Under the pieces are notes generated by a model. It did not search any database, was not told the DNA's origin, and saw only the letters and a list, made by a program, of their open reading frames with translations. The translations under genes were made by a program, and so were the position numbers. DNA of 64,000 nucleotides from Bremia lactucae (lineage: Eukaryota; Oomycota; Peronosporomycetes; Peronosporales; Peronosporaceae): contig NC_090624.1 of NCBI RefSeq assembly GCF_004359215.1, forward strand, positions 1,908,503 to 1,972,502. Direction: 5' to 3'. This document shows positions 31,433-42,699 of this stretch, piece by piece. Within the stretch, counting starts at the first letter, position 1. Every line of letters begins with the position of its first letter.

Positions 31433-31667
31433 GGGTGCTATTTTGCAAAAGACAAAGTGAATATATTATGCATGTAAGCCTTAACTCTCTTCTTGTCAGA
31501 ATTACCTGTCCATCGTGCGTTACTTGCACCTCATACTTCTTGAAACCTCTCGACCTTGGATCGTTTCATCTTTCGCCGTAACCACCGCTCCGTGACCATT
31601 ACAATAAAAGACGTTTCGAAACTCCTTGCGAGTCCCAGAAACTCCGCTGCAGCATCGCCTTCCAACA
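31401..31667 (-). mobile_element. Copia 5' LTR
   Basis: 267 bp, start TGTTGGAAGGCGATGC at 31667, end CAACACCAAAA at 31401. It contains the first gag ATG. Flanked outside by GTCCC at 31668-31672. Confidence 0.95.
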
Positions 31668-31747
31668 GTCCCATTACAGGGGGCAACATCAGCCCGTCAC
31701 AAAGCATGCAACACAAGTTTCATTTGCAAATACCATGACTACGCGTT

Positions 31748-32222
31748 TGTAACAAATAAAATTTATGTGCCTTACACTGATTACAGTGGAGGGGAGGTGC
31801 TCGAAGTTTGACGTAGGCAAAGGTACAGAGGAAAATTTCTATGAAGCTAATAGTACTTTGCTTCTAGGGTCTAGACTAAGCCTTAGAAAAGAGAAAAAGC
31901 AAAAGTGTATAAATATATGAAGTTTTTTTGCATTACCATCTATCTACTAACTCTAATTTATTCAAAACTGACAATGCAATGCGCCTCCTTTAATCGTATC
32001 TTGTAATAATTGGCGGTACTAATTTAGTTTTAAACCAACCAATCGATAGAACTAATGTCTTATTGCGTCAATATTACCAAATTTGCTAATAGAGGAACTA
32101 TTAAGTAAGAAATAATAAAGATATTAAATTTTGTACTTTTTTATTTATTACTCTCATAGAAAATAATCTTTATTATTCCTCTTATTGGAAATAATACTTA
32201 TGTAATAGTACACCCCGTTACA
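31748..32222 (-). mobile_element. 3' LTR of element F
   Basis: In element sense it starts TGTAACGGGGTGTACTATTA at 32222 and ends (ATTTG)TTACA at 31748. Only the first U5 hairpin (CACTG..CAGTG) survives; the second is replaced by AT-rich sequence. Confidence 0.75.
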
Positions 32223-32239
32223 TCACCTCCCCCTTATGT

Positions 32240-33956
32240 GGAGGTCCTTCCCTGTAATTTTGCATTATTGGTTAAAATTCCAATTTTATTGCATTATTGG
32301 TATTTATTAAGAACTCAATTTTCCTTGCATTATTATTTTTTCTTCGGAAATCAGTTCGTTCGACTAATAAGTCCGTGCGCGTAGCCCGTGAGGCCGCAAA
32401 GCTGGCAGCTGCACGAATCAGTGCAGCTGTTAGAAATGCAAATATTTCAGCAGACGCTTATGCGTCTACTGCGGGGAAAAGTCACCTCCTACTCCAATTG
32501 GAGGTGACTGGTATAAGTTACCTGCTACTCCTTTGGAGGTGACTGGCCGAGTCGGCGTCATCGCCCGACTCGGTCTAAAAGGTAAAGGCCTCCGGATCAA
32601 CCGGGGCCACGTCCGTGAAACCTTCGGGCTTCCAAAGAGGTAATGACGGAGTTGTTTGACGCTTCGTCAGACCCATCTGGTGCGGAGTCATCTTGTGATG
32701 ACTCCATGGACGACAAACATTCTGGTGATGTTAGAATGCATCGCCGTGAGTTAAGTGATCGGAAAGGTAAGAATGCTGCTGGTGGTGCTAGTTTGCATCA
32801 CCAGGAAAGAAATGATTCTAAGAATCGCTCCGAGAGCCATGCGCGCGTTAACGTTAACATGAAAGGGACCGCAATACGTTGCGCTCCCGAAAAGAAGTCT
32901 TGATTTCCCTCCAAGGGTAGGTTAACTTGCGGGTCTGGTATTACTAACGATAAGTATCATATTCCGTTATTCGACTCATCCAGGCTTCAAAAACCTGGTG
33001 AGGACAAAACCAAATTCTTCATCGATGCCTTTTTCCAGAATCGGTGGTACACTTGCAAAGGATGCCAAACCTTTGTTCCAAGCTCTAAGAAGCATTTGCT
33101 TAGAATGAAAAGCATAGACCGCGAGGTCTGGCTTCACAAACTGGATTCTTTTCGTTAAGGATCAACAACGAATCCTAGTCGGTGAACGCTAGAAGCTTCA
33201 CCGCTTGTCCAGAGAGGTAGGGTTATCTTATCTCTCAAGGGGAGACTCATGCCCATGCTGTTTAAAGGGTGCAGCTCATGCCCCTAAGGAGGCATACTCC
33301 CTTAAGAATCCTCATAGGAGGACGATAGTCTTTTGTGAGATACGCAAAGGGATTGATTCTTTTACGAGCTCGGGAAGCTCTCGTTCTCTGATGGACCCTC
33401 CATCGGGGAGGATGGGTCTCGTCGTATTGTTGAACGAGACCGGTACGTCCATCATCAGTCGAGAAGGAGGTTCCCAACTATCATGCAAGGGTGGAGATCC
33501 TCGCCAACAAACGAGGTAACTTGCTCAAACACCTTTCACGTTACAATAGTTCGAGAGGCGTTCAACAACTAAAAGCTTTTCATTGCTCGAATTCGTCAAT
33601 GGATGAAGAGGGAGAGGGAAAATCGGAACACGCCTCGCTTGGCTGACCCGAATCCATATCGTGATTTCGATCACACCCTTTATTATTTGAGGAAGAAAAT
33701 TGATCACGAGCGACGGTCCCGTCGCCGCGAACTTGCGGTGACGGTACGAAAATGTTTCTCGGGACCAATTGATAATTCTTGCGCAAGTGCGACTGATCAA
33801 CTGGCGAACGAAAGGACACATCAGGCCCTTCAAAGCGAGCTGATGACAGCTCGTCAAAAGATATCTTCCTTGAAGGAAAGAGTGGATCGTTTGGTTCATG
33901 AGAAAAGACTCTGTCCCGAAACTATCATACTCTCTCTCGGGATAATCAGGCTCTAG
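32240..33956 (+). pseudogene. Antisense reading region in the 3' part of gypsy element F
   Basis: Plus-strand, opposite to the element, between the 3' LTR and the end of pol. In order it has an Ala-rich helix (NKSVRVAREAAKLAAARISA, about 32360-32440), then an acidic/Ser segment from ATG 32643 (TELFDASSDPSGAESS). A block with aromatic and Cys residues follows (FFIDAFFQNRWYTCKGCQTF, 33020-33080), then a CPCC-containing segment (33205-33519). The end is a basic coiled-coil-like helix (RKKIDHERRSRRRELAVTVR, 33690-33760) reaching 33956, tail to tail with pol at 33946. Stops and frameshifts break it. Homologous pieces sit in the same place in element C. It may be an accessory antisense gene or gag of another element. 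Confidence 0.55.
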
Positions 33957-36073
33957 CGGTGCTTAAGACCACGCCAAACAATTTCGCGATCGGAAAAAGC
34001 CTCGTAATGATGTACGGGCGGAGACGCCCGGCATAAAACGTAGGATGCGTGCGCATCCGACGAGGCAGCTCGATCATGTACGCCTTGCCTTGGCGGTGCA
34101 GTACACGAAACGAGCCGATACGCTTGGGCAGTAGCTTATTACTGCCCACATTCGTCTCTGCATGTTCTTGTAGGTTTACCGTAGACAGTAGGAGTAGATC
34201 GTTAGCATTAAATGAAAGAATGTTTGCTCTTCTATTTTTAACAGAGTTCCGTTTCTGTCGATCCACCGCATCAGTGATGTAATCTTGCACAAACCAGACC
34301 TTTGCTTTGTCGTCTGCTGTTGGTTCACTTTGGTGGATGAAAGGTAACCCTTCCGTCGCAGCTGAAAGCTAAGCTAAATCGCTTTAGCTACAGCGATGCC
34401 CTATTATGGCATCAGCTGTCACCTTGTGACCCCTTGAGAATCTATGTGCCTCATGACACAGTTCTCAAGCTGATGATCCTTCACGAGCTCCATGATGCGC
34501 CATCTAGTGGGCATCTGGGCCGCGAAAAGACATTCTTACGAGTGTTTAGAGGATTTTGGTGGCCACATCTATATATATGGGTCGCCAACTATATTCGCTC
34601 TTGCGAACAGTGTCAGCGCATTAAGCCTGCACCGTGCAGCAGTGCGTCACTGAAGCCGCTACCGCTTCCAACCAACTGTTGGAAGTCAGAAAGTTTGGAC
34701 TTCATGTTTGGCATGCCGCCCGACTACAAGGGTCCGACAGTGTCCGTCGTCTTTGTAGACAGACTGAGCAAAACGGTGCATTTAGCACCATTTGGCGCAT
34801 TGGTCTCAGGCAAGGTGACAGCTCTCATGCCCTTGGATCACGTGTATCAACTATACGGGATATCCGAGTCCAAAGTATCGGACCGGGATCCACGTTTTGC
34901 GTCAAATTAGCGTCATGTGTCTGAGCTGATGGGTAGCAAGCTCCACATGCCGACAGCAGATGTTCCCCTCTCTAGCCAGCAGGAAATTACCTGCTGACTC
35001 GTTTTTCTTGCCTTCAGTGCGACCGATGCGCACTGCGGAGTTGTCACTCTCTTGATTAGTGAGAGCAAAATTGATCTCGTTAGTAAAATTGTTTCGATGG
35101 TGATTCTTTCAGCATCGTCATGAAAGTCAGTGATAAAGTTTGTCCACTTCAATGTTGATTATATCAACATCGGTATTCTTCAAATTTACCTTAGGGCCAA
35201 TGCGTGATGAGCAAGAGCTAGAAAGTTCTTTGCTCGAGCGAGTCTCTCTCCCCCTTCAATAAGAGTCATTCTCAAACAAGGTGGGGTATGCGTGAATGGC
35301 GTAAGCCGTTTACGAAAGCTGGTGTTTGCTTTGTAGAAGCATGCACTGAATTGATGATGGCAAATTTTATTATCGGCTATAGTTCGCTCCAATTCGTAAT
35401 AGAGTGGACAATCCGCGAAGTTTCTCTTCGAAAATAGGGTTTACCCGCTCCGTTGACCATCTGTTTCAGGATGGGCAAAAGTTGACATTTCCAACTGTGT
35501 TTCATGTGATTCGAACACAGTTTGCCAAAATTCCGTCGTGAATCTAGGCTCCGGATCTGAGACCAGCTCACGTGGTAACCCATGGAGTCAAAATATCGTG
35601 TCAACAAAGACACGAGCACAGACTTTGGCTGCCATTGACTTCGGGACTGCATCAAGATGTACCATTTTGCTAAAACGATCAACAATTACAAAAATACCAT
35701 AATTCTTGTGATCGTCGTCGAGAAATCCTGAGACGAAGTCCATAGATATGAACTGTCAACACTCTGCCAGAACAGGCAGAGATTGTAATGGAGCACAGGA
35801 TGAAGCACTGTGCTTCATACCGTCGATAAATTTGCAAGCACGTATGTACTTGCGGATGAACTCATACTGACGATGCCAGTAGAAGTCGGGACTTATCGTG
35901 AGATAATTCTTCTCACGTCCACGATGTCCGCTTATTGGTGCATCGTGGCACTCATACATGATGCATAAACGCATATCATTATGGGTGTGGGTTACGACAC
36001 GAGGCGTATCGCCAGCAATAACTGTGTAATACAGTAAACGTTGCGTGTAATGTATCGATCCGTTGATAATCAA
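33946..36073 (-). pseudogene. Element F integrase
   Basis: The minus strand shows the zinc-binding N-terminus (ISGHRGREKNYLTISPDFYW, near 35850-35900), core motifs (SMDFVSGFLDDDHKNYGIFV, RELVSDPEPRF) in one decayed frame, and a C-terminal domain (VNLQEHAETNVGSNKLLPKR, RRMRTHPTFYAGRLRPYI) ending at 33946. The C-terminal domain is separated from the core by a foreign plus-strand patch. No chromodomain was seen. Confidence 0.8.
34320..34960 (+). pseudogene. Foreign integrase patch inverted inside element F
   Basis: Plus-strand integrase N-terminus and core of another gypsy family: LKLMILHELHDAPSSGHLGR, ANYIRSCEQCQRIKPAP, ESLDFMFGMPPDYKGPTVSV and VSDRDPRF, to a stop at 34908-34910. Element F already has its own integrase at 35.2-36.07 kb, so this is extra sequence from a relative in opposite orientation. 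No LTR flanks it. Confidence 0.8.
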
Positions 36074-36640
36074 TACAGTTTCGATATTCCTTTTAAAGAT
36101 TGTTGCGATGAATTTCTAAGGTAATCCATCAGCCCTTTAAGAGCCTTATATTCTCGATAAGCTTTTCTAACGTCGTCAACAAATGCTGCCGACGGAACAC
36201 TTTTTGTTGCAATACTGCGCTTTTGGTCACTGTTGTTGTGCTCAGCCCGCTCAAAATCCGGTCGGCGCGAAAGGGTATCAGCGACGACAATGAATCGTCC
36301 TGCTTCATATTCCAAGGAGGAGTTGTATTTTGCGAAGATAGACAACCATTTCGCCATTCTTTGCGAGAGGTGTGGACTGCTTACGGCCGTGCTTAAAGAC
36401 GTAGGGTCCGTATATACAATGAACGGACTATCTCCCAAGAGGTATACCTGAGCTTAGCCAGTGCATTTTTAATGACAAGGAGTTCCTGTTCATGCACTGG
36501 GTAGTTGCGTTCAGCTGGTTGAAGCTGGCGCGATTGAAAATAGACGACGCGCTCTGCGCCGTCATATTGCATTAACGCACAGCCGATTGCAAAATCACTG
36601 GCGTCAGACCACATGAAACGGTATGTCTTGGTTAGCAAAC
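36070..36640 (-). pseudogene. Element F RNase H
   Basis: Minus strand: MWSDASDFAIGCALMQYDG, QSRQLQPAERNYPVHEQELL, then in a shifted frame FIVYTDPTSLSTAVSSPHLS and MAKWLSIFAKYNSSLEYEAG. The Asp-bearing strands are present; one frameshift separates the halves. Confidence 0.85.
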
Positions 36641-36714
36641 GCCAGGATTGGCGATTGCATCAAGCTGTGCTATATATTCTCAAAAGAACGCTGACAATCA
36701 GCGTTTTATGACCA

Positions 36715-37881
36715 CTATACATGTTTCTTTAACAAAGAAAAATACATACTGTCGTTTCGGCATAAATGCATGAGTATTCTTTCAGCTACGGCGCTATGCC
36801 GAGAAACTTTCGAAGCCCCTCTACATCGAATAGCAGGTGATCGCCTTGATCTTTTCAGGATCAGGGCATGCACCAATTTTACCAACGATGCACCCAAGAA
36901 TGCAGCGAATATGCACTTCTTGAGATTTGTATACAACTTATGCTTACGCGTAAGTTTAAGAATGAAGTATGCTCTCATCAAATTCAGAGTTCATCTGCTC
37001 GGCTCTAAGCCGTTTGGTATTTATACCGATCACGCGTCGTTACGCACGGCGACCTAGTCGCCATTTTGGATATGGGTACGATGTACTTCAATGTCCGACT
37101 TTCCGTTGATGGCTCTGCTATGCACGACGACGTCATCAAAATAGCTCGGTTCGAAATCCCGCACCGATCTTAACAGATTAGTTACACATCTCTTTAATGT
37201 TGCAGGGGCATTACTAAGCCCCTGTTGCATAACTAGCCACTCCCACAGCATTCCGCTTGGGGTGCTTACTGCTGTGAACCGTATATCCTGTCCACGCATG
37301 AGGATCTGATAGAATCCATCCATCAGATCCATTGACGAAAACATAGAGCTCTTTGACGTACTATCAATGATAACGTCTTTTTGTGGTATCGGCAATTGTG
37401 CCGGTACAGTTGCAGCGTTCAGTTCATTAAATGCGTGCACAATCCGCCATATTCCTGTTGCTTTACGCTCATAAAGGTCGGAAAGCTATGTGATGAAGTT
37501 GTTTCCCTCAGATGGCCCGCTTCTAAGAGTTCGGCAAAGAATTTGTCGATCGCTATTACTTGCTCCTGAGGCAATGGCTAGTGCTTCATGACATTAGTTT
37601 GACCTGGAATTAGGTCGATTTTGTGTCCAGTGGCTATATCCTTAGGTAATTCGCACGGTTTGGACTCAGGGACTACATCCTTGAATTCGATCAAATCCTT
37701 ATATAAAGGATTTGTCTTTAAAGTCTTCCAGGATCGGGACGTAAAACATTCCATCCGAGTTTTTATATCGAGAGCACATTGCCGACCAGATATAGGTCAC
37801 GTAGTTGTAATCCGTGACAAGCACTTAGATCTGCGTGATTTTGCCATTACGCAAATCGCGCAAGAACCGTTTCGGTTCTAG
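36715..37881 (-). pseudogene. Element F reverse transcriptase
   Basis: Minus strand: RT entry (37500-37750), fingers HAFNELNAATVPAQLPIPQK, FSSMDLMDGFYQILMRGQDI and LWEWLVMQQGLSNAPATLKR. The catalytic YFDDVVVHS lies near 37125-37150. After the foreign patch, connection residues HKLYTNLKKCIFAA lie at 36870-36945. Frameshifts are present. Confidence 0.85.
36962..37056 (+). pseudogene. 95-bp foreign RNase H patch inverted inside element F RT
   Basis: Plus strand encodes MKYALIKFRVHLLGSKPFGI and YTDHASLRTAT. It is closely similar to the RNase H of element G (minus strand, about 61030-61130). It interrupts the minus-strand RT of F just after the YFDD region, replacing about ten bases relative to element C. 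No terminal repeats or target duplication are visible. Confidence 0.8.
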
Positions 37882-37999
37882 CGTTGGCAATTGAGTTATC
37901 TCCGAAGCTAATTTTGGAGGCGCTAAAGATTAAGTGTATAAGCGCCTACACTTGATCCATTGTTTACTAATACATTTAATGGCTCAGTTTTCTCTGTGG

Positions 38000-39041
38000 A
38001 ACTTATTTCCAAAGCTACCTGGGAGTCTTTGACCACAGGTTTCTGGAGACATTTTTTCAGAGATTCTTGGGGCTTATTCCCTCTAGTTTTATTTGGTGTG
38101 TATCCTCTCCAACTGCCTTTTGCTGTGGTTGCGCAACCACAGCGAGATCCTCTACACTCGATTCTCCAGTCGATCTAGGACTTTCGCACTGTCTCTTACA
38201 GGCAGGCGTTGTTAATTCTCTTGGGTGTTGCTTTTTCAGCAAGCATCCTAGTTTCGTACCGCATAACTTATTCGAGTGGTCAAACTTCGACGCTGCTGAG
38301 TGGTCAAACTTCGACGCTGCATGTGCTGAGGCACAGCTGTCAGTATCTAGCTCCACAGTAATACAAATTTTCACACTAAGGTCTTGTCCGTTTCATCCCC
38401 TGCAGCCTTGCTGTGAATTGCATGTAATTCTGCGAGCAGAAATAGAACTTAGCCCTGTCATGCCGACTACGCGTCATTATCAACTTGTGCAGTCGTGCAA
38501 ACGACCGAACCACAAGTGAGGTCATCGCACTCACTCGTAGGACATCGACACGCTTGTGAACGCGCCAAGAGGTTCTTCAGATAACTAACTGGTGAGCGAG
38601 AGGCAGGCATCGTTACGGCTTGATGCTGACAGTTATGCATGGCTCGTACTTTCTGAGCCATTGTAATCCAAGGATGACATCAAATTTGTCACCCAAATCT
38701 CGTACTATAAAATCGTCATCGTACTGTTCACCCTTTAACGTGAATTGGATACAAATTACACGTGTCTTTACTGTTACAGATGCGTCTGTTGCTAGGCGCA
38801 CTGTCATCCTCGTTAGAGGGATATCGCGCTCAATTAATTTGAGTCTGCGATCTTAGCGATCTGCGTCGAATAAAGCTTTGACGCCCCACAATCGACTAGG
38901 GGCCACCATAAATTTCAATGTGATGAGGTTAATCTCATCACCTGGGGCAATTACGCACAAAGTTTGTGTGTGTGAGGAGCAACTTTTGTTAGAACAGCAG
39001 CAATTTCTTTTAACATGCTGTATCTGAAGAAAGCTCTGCAC
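38000..39041 (-). pseudogene. Element F protease and linker
   Basis: Minus strand: LATDASVTVKTRVICIQFTL, LGDKFDVILGLQWLRKYE (38613-38807), then a Cys-rich linker containing CRCPTSECDDLTCGSVVC and duplicated KFDHS units near 38280-38320. Frames change several times. The active-site triad region near 38900 is decayed. Confidence 0.75.
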
Positions 39042-39169
39042 CTACTGACCCCGACCCTTTTTTGATGAACCGCCTCGCCGTTGCGATTTAGCAACAGCGT
39101 CAAATCCTCGTCATTCGCTGCTTCTAGCAGGAGGTTGATCGTTCTGCTTAGTGTTTCTAGACACTGGCC

Positions 39170-40190
39170 GAGGAAGGCTACACTCATGGGCACAGTGGCC
39201 CGTCTTTTGACAACGATTGCATTTTTGTAATTGTTTGTTTTTTGAACAGCGAGGTTTCTCGACTTCTACATACTAGAGATCTATAGGTTCTGAATCTCCG
39301 TTTTTTTGTCGTCTCGTTGGAAGATATGCACCCGAGTGCACGAAAGCCTGTTTTGGCCTAAAGTCCTCCTAGAGATCGCTTGGTCGAGCGACTCTAATTC
39401 TAGCCAGAACTGGTGGGTCTTAACAGGGCCGTCTGCAAGACCTTTGATAAACAAAGTTACCTGTGTTTGTTCATCAATTGGATACCTCACGATACAACTG
39501 ACCAGGTATCGTGTATGCTGAGCATAAGCGTGAATGTCACGCTTGCCCTGCTTCAAATCAGGGACTCGGCTCGAGCCCGTATTCGGCACGTGGCGGCTCA
39601 AATATTCGTTTGAGCCGGGTCTTAAGACCTCATACGACCCGAATACTAATAGGTCGTGAAGCTTGAGCCCCAATGCCCAAAATTTGGCACGTCCGGCTAA
39701 ATTGGACACGCCAAATTTCCCTTTTGCCGCACTGTCACTAATACGTTGAGCTTTTATGGAGTCGTCTAGTATAGAATGGAGTCGTTTTCGACTGCCTTGC
39801 ACTTAGAGATTTTGATCTTAAAGCTTTCGGGTCGACGCGGAAGCGTCGGCCATAAGGCAGCATTTACGTGCTGCTGTCTCAACAGTTCCAACTATTGAGC
39901 ACCCTGTTCTCTCAACACCTCCGCGTGTTGAGAGCCTTGCTGGTGAGCAATGCTACTTTCTCTCTGGCCGCATCGAGGGCGTGTTGTATGTACTCGGCTA
40001 TGACCGCATGCTCTTCATCTCTTCCCAGAGCGCACAGCATAGCGCCAAAGGCTGACGCGCGTACGACCAAACTCATTCGTTCAATCATTCTCCATTCAAG
40101 GTCACTCAAATTAGAAAACTCTTCACGCGCGGCGTGATAGCCTTCTTGAGGGGCTAGGAAGCTTCCTCCTTCTTCATCCAACATGTCCAT
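39170..40190 (-). pseudogene. Element F gag
   Basis: The N-terminal part (39912-40190) has helix AEYIQHALDAAREKVALL. The middle part (39281-39802) has SNLAGRAKFWALGLKLHDLL and QGKRDIHAYAQHTRYLVSCI. A CCHC knuckle of the family type (KCNRCQ..GH..HEC) is readable near 39175-39225. Frameshifts separate the three. Confidence 0.75.
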
Positions 40191-40241
40191 GTTGGATGGA
40201 ACGTGCGTGGGTCGTTGAACGGACTGCGAAATGCTAGCAGG

Positions 40242-40737
40242 TGTAACGGGGCACCTTTCACTAGTACTGATCAGTACAAGTTAACCTCACACTGATTACA
40301 GTAGGTTAGATGCCTCGAAATTTCACGTACACAAAGGTACCGAGGAAGGTTTCTTGTGAAGCTAAGGGTCTTTAGCTTAAAGGTGTAGACTAAGGCTTTA
40401 GAATAGAGAAACTATAAAACTATAATAATATATTCAGTTTCCTACGTAACGGTTTTCTATCTACTACTGAACTTATTATATTAAAAGCCATTTAAGCATT
40501 ACGCCTGCTTGCAACTGCACAAACCTGTTTTAAAACGATTGGCGGGGTTGATTTCGACCTGAACAACCAATAATGTCTTCGTTGCATCAATATTACCAAA
40601 TTTGGTAATAATGGAACCTTTTTCTGTAAAATTAATAAAGTTAATTATTTTGTACTTCGTTTTTATATATATTTCCTCTCATATTATAATTTCTCTTATA
40701 GGAAATTGTACTTATGTAACGGCACACACCTTTCACA
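40242..40737 (-). mobile_element. 5' LTR of element F
   Basis: In element sense it ends GGTGCCCCGTTACA at 40242 and is followed by CC and TGCTAGCATTTCGCAGTCC. The U3 start near 40737 reads TGTGAAAGGTGTGTGCCGTT, a decayed TGTAAC start. U5 hairpins ACCTACTG..CAGTGTGAGGT and CTTGTACTG..CAGTACTAG are both paired. Confidence 0.75.
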
Positions 40738-41066
40738 AACGGCTGCAAGCCGATTCGCTTCCGCATGACTTCAAATCGTCTATAATTAATTAATTTCAAG
40801 AGGGTTTTGGGCGCACACAATGCAAAGCTAGCTCAATTTTATAAGGTATTTCGTGCTGCTTTAGCTAAAGACCACGCTTTGCTCTCTGTATTTAAGTTCT
40901 TAGCAAGTACTTTCCGCAGCACTACAACTGAAACTTTTATTACGAAATTTACATTTTAAGTTTTGCAAATTTTTAATTGTGCAAAATCAATGCTTAAGAG
41001 TGTTTGATTCGCGGATAGTAATACTGAAAAACATGTGTCCAAGTCTCCATAAGAAAATATTTTAAA
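40738..41066 (+). promoter_or_regulatory. NFS1 upstream region
   Basis: About 330 bp separate element F from the NFS1 start. The region is AT-rich with CT-rich patches (for example TTTGCTCTCTGTATTTAAG, near 40880). No confident oomycete Inr element could be fixed by eye. The gypsy LTR boundary is close enough to influence expression. Confidence 0.3.
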
Positions 41067-42509
41067 ATGTTTATCAAGTGGTTGACAAAAGAAGCAAATA
41101 TGCAGACTCTACGCTCGTTATCCCGCTCCATGTGTATACGCGCCAAGGCGACAGGATCAGCACGATCTTTTGCGACAGATAAGCGCTACACGCCTGTTAA
41201 TAAAGTGCCTGCTAGCGTGCTCGAGAATATCAAGTCTGAGACAATATTTTCGCCAGGTTTTGCAGTACGAGGCGAGCAGGCGCCGGTAACAGGCGCCAAG
41301 CCTGCGTACCTTGATATGCAAGCCACGTCGCCTGTAGACCCGCGTGTGCTAGATGCTATGATGCCATACATGACGTATGCATATGGTAACCCGCATTCGA
41401 CTACCCATGAGTTTGGGTGGGATGCCGATAAGGCCGTGGAACTCGCACGTGGTAGCGTCGCCGACCTTATTGGTGCAAATTCAAAAGAAATTATTTTTAC
41501 CTCGGGTGCGACCGAGTGCAACAATGCAATAATTAAGGGTATTGCCCACTTTACCAAAGCAAAGAAGAAACACATTATCACGACGCAGATTGAGCACAAG
41601 TGTGTCCTCGACTCCTGTCGCGTGCTTGAGACTGGAGGATTTGACGTGACGTATTTACCTGTGCATGCGAATGGTCTTATCGACTTGGAACAGCTAAAGG
41701 CCGCGATTCGTCCGGATACTGCTCTTGTGACTATCATTGCGGTACACAATGAAATTGGTGTACTTCAGCCACTTAAAGAGATTGGTCAAATTTGCCGCGA
41801 TCAGAAGATTTTTTTTCATACAGATGCGGCTCAGATGGTCGGCAAGTTGCCAATTGATGTGGACGACATGAATATTGATGTCATGTCCATGTCAGGGCAC
41901 AAACTCTACGGTCCCAAGGGCGTCGGTGCAATGTACGTGAGTCGCCGCCCCCGTGTGCGTTTAGAGCCTATTATCTCTGGTGGTGGCCAGGAGCGTGGAC
42001 TTCGAAGTGGTACTTTGGCAACACCCTTAGTCGTTGGGTTTGGCAAGGCATGCGAGATTGCTGCGACTGAAATGGACAATGATAGCCGCTGGGTTAATTA
42101 TTTATCCAACAAGCTTTATCAAGGTATCACAGCTCGGATTGAACACGTTGTTCTGAATGGAGATCTTAAAAAAAGGTACCCTGGCAATCTGAATCTGTCG
42201 TTTGCGTATGTCGAAGGAGAAAGTTTGCTGATGGCTTTGAAAAACATTGCGGTGTCCTCGGGCAGTGCTTGTACGAGTGCATCGCTCGAACCGTCGTACG
42301 TATTGCGCGCCATTGGCGTGGGTGAAGATTTGGCACATACATCGATTCGTTTTGGAATTGGCCGATTTACGACGGAAGACGAGATTGACTATGCGATTGA
42401 TTTGTGCGTCAAGCACGTCTCACGTCTGCGTGAAATGAGTCCGCTTTGGGAAATGGTTCAGGAAGGCATTGACCCGAACACGATTCAGTGGAGTCAGGAT
42501 GCACACTGA
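41067..42509 (+). CDS. NFS1: Mitochondrial cysteine desulfurase
   Basis: 480 residues from ATG 41067. The methionine at 41100 ([20 protein letters not shown]) starts a textbook Arg/Ser-rich mitochondrial presequence and may be the true start. This is a PLP enzyme taking sulfur from cysteine for Fe-S cluster assembly with ISD11 and ISCU. Visible catalytic features (numbered from 41067) are H177 in TQIEHK (PLP stacking), D253 in HTDAAQ, Schiff-base K279 in [12 protein letters not shown], and the persulfide cysteine C402 in [10 protein letters not shown] on the mobile loop. The C-terminus IQWSQDAH is the conserved scaffold-contact tail. Full length, no intron, no lesion; an island between transposons. 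Confidence 0.97.
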   Translation: MFIKWLTKEANMQTLRSLSRSMCIRAKATGSARSFATDKRYTPVNKVPASVLENIKSETIFSPGFAVRGEQAPVTGAKPAYLDMQATSPVDPRVLDAMMPYMTYAYGNPHSTTHEFGWDADKAVELARGSVADLIGANSKEIIFTSGATECNNAIIKGIAHFTKAKKKHIITTQIEHKCVLDSCRVLETGGFDVTYLPVHANGLIDLEQLKAAIRPDTALVTIIAVHNEIGVLQPLKEIGQICRDQKIFFHTDAAQMVGKLPIDVDDMNIDVMSMSGHKLYGPKGVGAMYVSRRPRVRLEPIISGGGQERGLRSGTLATPLVVGFGKACEIAATEMDNDSRWVNYLSNKLYQGITARIEHVVLNGDLKKRYPGNLNLSFAYVEGESLLMALKNIAVSSGSACTSASLEPSYVLRAIGVGEDLAHTSIRFGIGRFTTEDEIDYAIDLCVKHVSRLREMSPLWEMVQEGIDPNTIQWSQDAH

Positions 42510-42699
42510 GATATTATAGGAAAGGAAGGACAGCCTATTCGATGACGGAGATAGTGTAGCAATGAATACATTTAGGCTCCTTTAGGCTAAATGCGTCAAT
42601 TCAAAATTACTTCAAATTGTCAAAAAGGTTTGTATTGTCTTGATTTACGTGCCTCAAGACCAATTTTTGAGAAATAATCGTATGTGTGTTAATCATGCT

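Larger units (their letters stand above)
26584..31667 (-). mobile_element. Young, near-intact Ty1/copia element
   Basis: 267-bp LTRs (26584-26850 and 31401-31667) flank gag-protease and integrase-RT-RNase H. The target duplication GTCCC lies at 26579-26583 and 31668-31672. LTR ends in element sense are TGTTGG..CCAAAA. I see two differences between the LTRs (G/A near 26604 and near 26652), so insertion was recent. A purine tract (GAGGAAGGAG, 26851-26860) precedes the 3' LTR. The insertion site lies beside a gypsy LTR. Confidence 0.95.
31748..40737 (-). mobile_element. Gypsy element F, LTR to LTR
   Basis: The longest copy of the dominant family. In minus order it has the 5' LTR (40737-40242), gag, protease, linker, RT, RNase H, integrase to 33946, a 1.7-kb 3' region with antisense reading frames, and the 3' LTR (32222-31748). 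It carries two inverted heterologous patches (36962-37056 and about 34320-34960) and many stops. No matching target duplication was found. Confidence 0.85.

Noticed and set aside
41186..41749. 187-codon frame antisense to NFS1
   Set aside because: Explained by codon bias of the intact NFS1 coding strand.
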